Source of the DNA: CAYGTK01 sp964352775
Lineage (GTDB): Bacteria; Bacteroidota; Bacteroidia; Chitinophagales; CAIOSU01
Assembly (NCBI GenBank): GCA_964352775.1
Contig: CAYGTK010000244.1
Span: 1 to 5,068, forward strand
Direction: 5' to 3'
DNA: 5,068 nt
Below the pieces are notes generated by a model, which was not told where the DNA came from, made no database searches, and saw only the letters and a list, made by a program, of their open reading frames with translations. Shown piece after piece: positions 2,518 to 5,068 of the stretch (position 1 is the stretch's first letter; each line of letters begins with the position of its first letter). A program made the position numbers and the translations under genes.

Positions 2518-5068
2518 ATGAAGTATTTTTTCACTTTGTGTTGCTCTCTCTTGGTTTCAGCCGCTTTTGGGCAGTTGATAGTAAACGAGGTTTCTAACGG
2601 ACCGAGCGGTGCTCAAGAGTTTGTAGAACTAGTGGTTACGGGTACTCCTACCTGTAATACCAGTACTGTAGATATTCGCGGTTGGATATTTGATGATAAC
2701 AACGGTGAATTCAGATCGGGCAGCGGCGCTGGAGTAGCATCAGGACACGTTCGTTTTACTAACGATCCGCAATGGGCGGCAGTTGGTATGGGAAGCATCA
2801 TTTTGATATACAACACAGCGGACAAGAACACCTCTATCACTCTTCCTGATGACGAAACGGACAACAATGGTGATTGTGTTTACATCTTACCAGTAACATC
2901 TTCTTTATTGGAAGCAACTGTGCAGTTGCCTTCTGGTAGCAACCTGCTTTACTCACCTGTTACCTACGGCCCTAGTTTGAATTGGACTCCATTAGGCTTG
3001 CGAAATGCGGGAGATAGCTTCCAAACTCGCGACCCTAATAATACTGCTGTTCCCGTTCAGGCAGTAAGTTATGGAGATAACAGCAGTAATAGTATTATCT
3101 ACTTTCCGGGTTCAGGTGGCGGTAGTGTGTATTACATGGCCAATACAGTAGATAACGACCCTAATGCACAAGCAAATTGGATACAGGGAGTTGCAGGTAG
3201 CCCAGAAGAGACCCCAGGTTTTGCTAATAACCCTGCTAATGCTGCTTGGATAGCAACAATGAATAACAACTGCACGCCAGTAGTGAATACTCCTGTTGAT
3301 ACTACCTTGAATTTTACTTTTTGTTCAGGTGGAAGTGTGCTAACACCATTTGGCCCTATAGATACGGTAGGCACTATTATAGATACCTTTCCCAATGGAG
3401 CAGCTAATGGATGCGATAGCATTTTGATAGTTGTTGTTGATTCATTTGCTACCACAACACAGCAAGTAAGCGATTCTATATGTAACGGAGAGGTTTTTGT
3501 ATTTGGAACTCAGAATTTGACTACACCAGGTGTTTACACAGAAACCTTTACTGCTGCCCAGTCGGGTTGTGATAGTACGGTAGAACTTACCCTTGGCCTA
3601 CTGCAAGTAGTTAGAGTAACTATTGACACTGCTATTTGTAACCGCGATAGTGTATTGTTTGGTGGGGTGTTCATCAAAACCTCAGGCACCTATTTAGATA
3701 CATCCACAACAGTATTTCTATGTGATAGCATTAGCACATTGAATTTAATGGTGCGACCAACAGCACTAACGCCACTAGCAGAAACCATTTGCGCAGGCAG
3801 CACTTTCTCCTTTGGTGGGCAAACGTTAAGCGCATCGGGAACTTACTTTGATACATTGTCCGCAGTAAATACTTGTGATAGTATTGTTGCGCTTACTTTA
3901 ACAGTATTACCAGCTATCACCAGTAATGAAACAACTGGCATCTGTAGTGGCGAAAGCTTAACCTTTGGCACACAAACAATTACCACCGCAGGGGTTTATA
4001 CTGAGACCTTTACTTCCACCGTATCTAGTTGCGATAGCACGGTAACCTTAACAGTAACAATAGACGCCTTTGTAACGGGTAACCTGAATGAGAATATATG
4101 TTCGGGAGATAATTATGTATTCGCAGGCCAAACCCTAACTACTTCGGGAACATACCTCGACACCACCTTGCGAGCGGGTACTTGCGATAGCATTACGATA
4201 CTCACCTTATCCGTTCTTTCACCAAGCAGGTCTAGCGTTTCTAGAAGTATTTGTCCTGGCGATAGTGTTTTTGCTGGTGGCGCATTTCAAACCACAGCAG
4301 GTAGCTACATTGATACCATTACCGCTAGCAATGGATGCGATAGCATATTAACCACCAACCTAAGTTTAGACACTCCTCCAGTAGCTGATGCAGGTATCGA
4401 TCAAACCATTTGCGAGGGCGACCTAGCTGACCTTACCGCCGCTGGTGGAAATAGCTATGAGTGGAGTACTGGCGATGAAACCATAGGCACTACAGTAGAC
4501 CCTATAATAAATACGGAGTATATAGTAACAGTAACCGATGCTGGTGGCTGTACTGATGTAGATACCGTGTTAGTGAGCGTAACCAGCTTTATCATGGGTA
4601 TTGCTGTAGATCCTGATACCATTCTTCCTTATGGCGATGTTGTTGAACTATCGGCAACTGGTGATGTGGCTATAGGCTATTCTTGGAGTCCGAACACGGC
4701 ACTTTCAGATACTACGGGTGCAGTGGTAACTGCCCAACCATTGGATACGATAACGTACCAGCTAGTTGGTGACTTTGGAGCTTGTTCAGTAACCCAGTTC
4801 ATTACTATTTATGTAGATGAGCCTAATAGCCTAGTTAATGTGCCTACCGCTTTTTCACCGAATGGTGATGGTATGAACGATCGTTTTGGAGTGATAACCG
4901 ACGATGTTCTTATTGAAGTGAACGAGTTGAGTGTATTCAACCGCTGGGGACAGAAAGTGTTTTCAACAGCAGATGGCTTGATCAGCAATGGTTGGGATGG
5001 CCGCTTTAAAGGCGTAAATCAACCTGTAGGCACTTACGTCTGGACTATGGAGTTCGTTAACACCATTA
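2518..5068 (+). CDS. Secreted repeat protein with T9SS type B (CHU_C) sorting domain, 3' end outside window
   Basis: The frame is open for 850 codons from ATG 2518 to the window edge with no stop. Residues 1-18 form a signal peptide ending AFG before Q19, a common Bacteroidota cleavage context; no lipobox. Residues 20 to about 240 resemble a lamin-tail domain (IVNEVSNGPSGAQEFVEL, 21-38; then IRGWIFDDN). Residues about 265-618 hold seven 51-53-residue repeats with two cysteines each. Residues about 621-690 and 691-766 look like Ig/PKD-type beta domains (YEWSTG; YSWSPN). Residues 774-850 are the type B sorting domain, with VPTAFSPNGDGMND (775-788, a Ca-binding-like loop), VFNRWGQKVF and NGWDGRFKG. 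Judged by the family, only some 15-25 residues are missing. The protein should cross the outer membrane through the type IX system and be released or attached to the surface. Adhesion or matrix contact is a guess from the repeats; no catalytic domain is seen. The ATG lacks a Shine-Dalgarno. Confidence 0.92.
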   Translation, partial: MKYFFTLCCSLLVSAAFGQLIVNEVSNGPSGAQEFVELVVTGTPTCNTSTVDIRGWIFDDNNGEFRSGSGAGVASGHVRFTNDPQWAAVGMGSIILIYNTADKNTSITLPDDETDNNGDCVYILPVTSSLLEATVQLPSGSNLLYSPVTYGPSLNWTPLGLRNAGDSFQTRDPNNTAVPVQAVSYGDNSSNSIIYFPGSGGGSVYYMANTVDNDPNAQANWIQGVAGSPEETPGFANNPANAAWIATMNNNCTPVVNTPVDTTLNFTFCSGGSVLTPFGPIDTVGTIIDTFPNGAANGCDSILIVVVDSFATTTQQVSDSICNGEVFVFGTQNLTTPGVYTETFTAAQSGCDSTVELTLGLLQVVRVTIDTAICNRDSVLFGGVFIKTSGTYLDTSTTVFLCDSISTLNLMVRPTALTPLAETICAGSTFSFGGQTLSASGTYFDTLSAVNTCDSIVALTLTVLPAITSNETTGICSGESLTFGTQTITTAGVYTETFTSTVSSCDSTVTLTVTIDAFVTGNLNENICSGDNYVFAGQTLTTSGTYLDTTLRAGTCDSITILTLSVLSPSRSSVSRSICPGDSVFAGGAFQTTAGSYIDTITASNGCDSILTTNLSLDTPPVADAGIDQTICEGDLADLTAAGGNSYEWSTGDETIGTTVDPIINTEYIVTVTDAGGCTDVDTVLVSVTSFIMGIAVDPDTILPYGDVVELSATGDVAIGYSWSPNTALSDTTGAVVTAQPLDTITYQLVGDFGACSVTQFITIYVDEPNSLVNVPTAFSPNGDGMNDRFGVITDDVLIEVNELSVFNRWGQKVFSTADGLISNGWDGRFKGVNQPVGTYVWTMEFVNTI
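3304..4371 (+). repeat. Seven tandem 51-53-residue Cys-pair repeats within the secreted protein
   Basis: First-cysteine codons lie at 3322, 3481, 3637, 3790, 3943, 4099 and 4252, a period of 153-159 nt; a similar Cys at 4411 opens the next, different domain. The consensus is I-C-x-G-(D/E/S)-x-x-x-F-G-x-Q-x-L-x-x-x-G-x-Y, then (D/E)T, then C-D-S followed by alternating hydrophobics. The second cysteines, at residues 299, 351, 402, 453, 505, 556 and 607, each follow the first by 28-30 residues, so one disulfide per repeat is likely. The first unit is the most degenerate. Units 2 and 5 are the closest pair (both FGTQ and GVYTETFT). The DNA has diverged well beyond recent duplication. Confidence 0.85.

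Noticed and set aside
2613..3455. Two minus-strand frames (2613-2867 and 3132-3455) inside the long secreted-protein gene
   Set aside because: They are antisense to a continuous 850-codon frame with recognisable domains. Their Ser/Thr/Val-rich sequence is a by-product of the repeat codons.

Overview
The window looks like chromosomal or large-replicon DNA from a member of the Bacteroidota, of the free-living Chitinophagales/Flavobacteriales type. Three things point there. The right-hand gene encodes a secreted protein ending in a type IX secretion (T9SS) type B / CHU_C sorting domain. No gene start has a clear Shine-Dalgarno sequence. Promoter-like boxes match the Bacteroidota -7 consensus TAnnTTTG. 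The genus cannot be named from this sequence.

Layout from left to right. (1) 26-817 (+) encodes a helical-backbone metal-receptor / BtuF-like substrate-binding protein with no signal peptide. It ends in four consecutive in-frame stop codons. (2) 818-1197 has no protein gene but holds the most unusual object here: two diverged tandem copies (about 851-990 and 1046-1183) of what looks like a small structured RNA. Each copy has a -10-like box, a long closing stem, an inner hairpin and a strong terminator-like 3' hairpin. Pairing is kept between copies by compensatory and wobble changes. (3) 1616-2251 and 1198-1611 (both -, 4 nt apart) form a two-gene operon: a ParA/MinD-type deviant Walker ATPase of the short, type Ib-like class, and a 137-aa protein of unknown family in the position usually held by a partition or cargo partner. 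The promoter region of the operon carries a perfect 10-bp inverted repeat around a TAnnTTTG box. (4) 2518 to the window end (+) is a long gene, open for 850 codons and cut off by the window edge. It encodes a signal peptide, a lamin-tail-like N-terminal region, seven 51-53-residue repeats each with two cysteines and a Cys-Asp-Ser motif, two Ig/PKD-like regions, and most of a T9SS type B C-terminal domain.

The genes do not form one pathway. The parA operon and the secreted-protein gene are divergent and share the 266-bp spacer 2252-2517. The parA operon and the RNA pair converge. No transposase, integrase, replication gene, tRNA, rRNA or CRISPR array was seen, so the ParA pair has no visible mobile-element context within this window.
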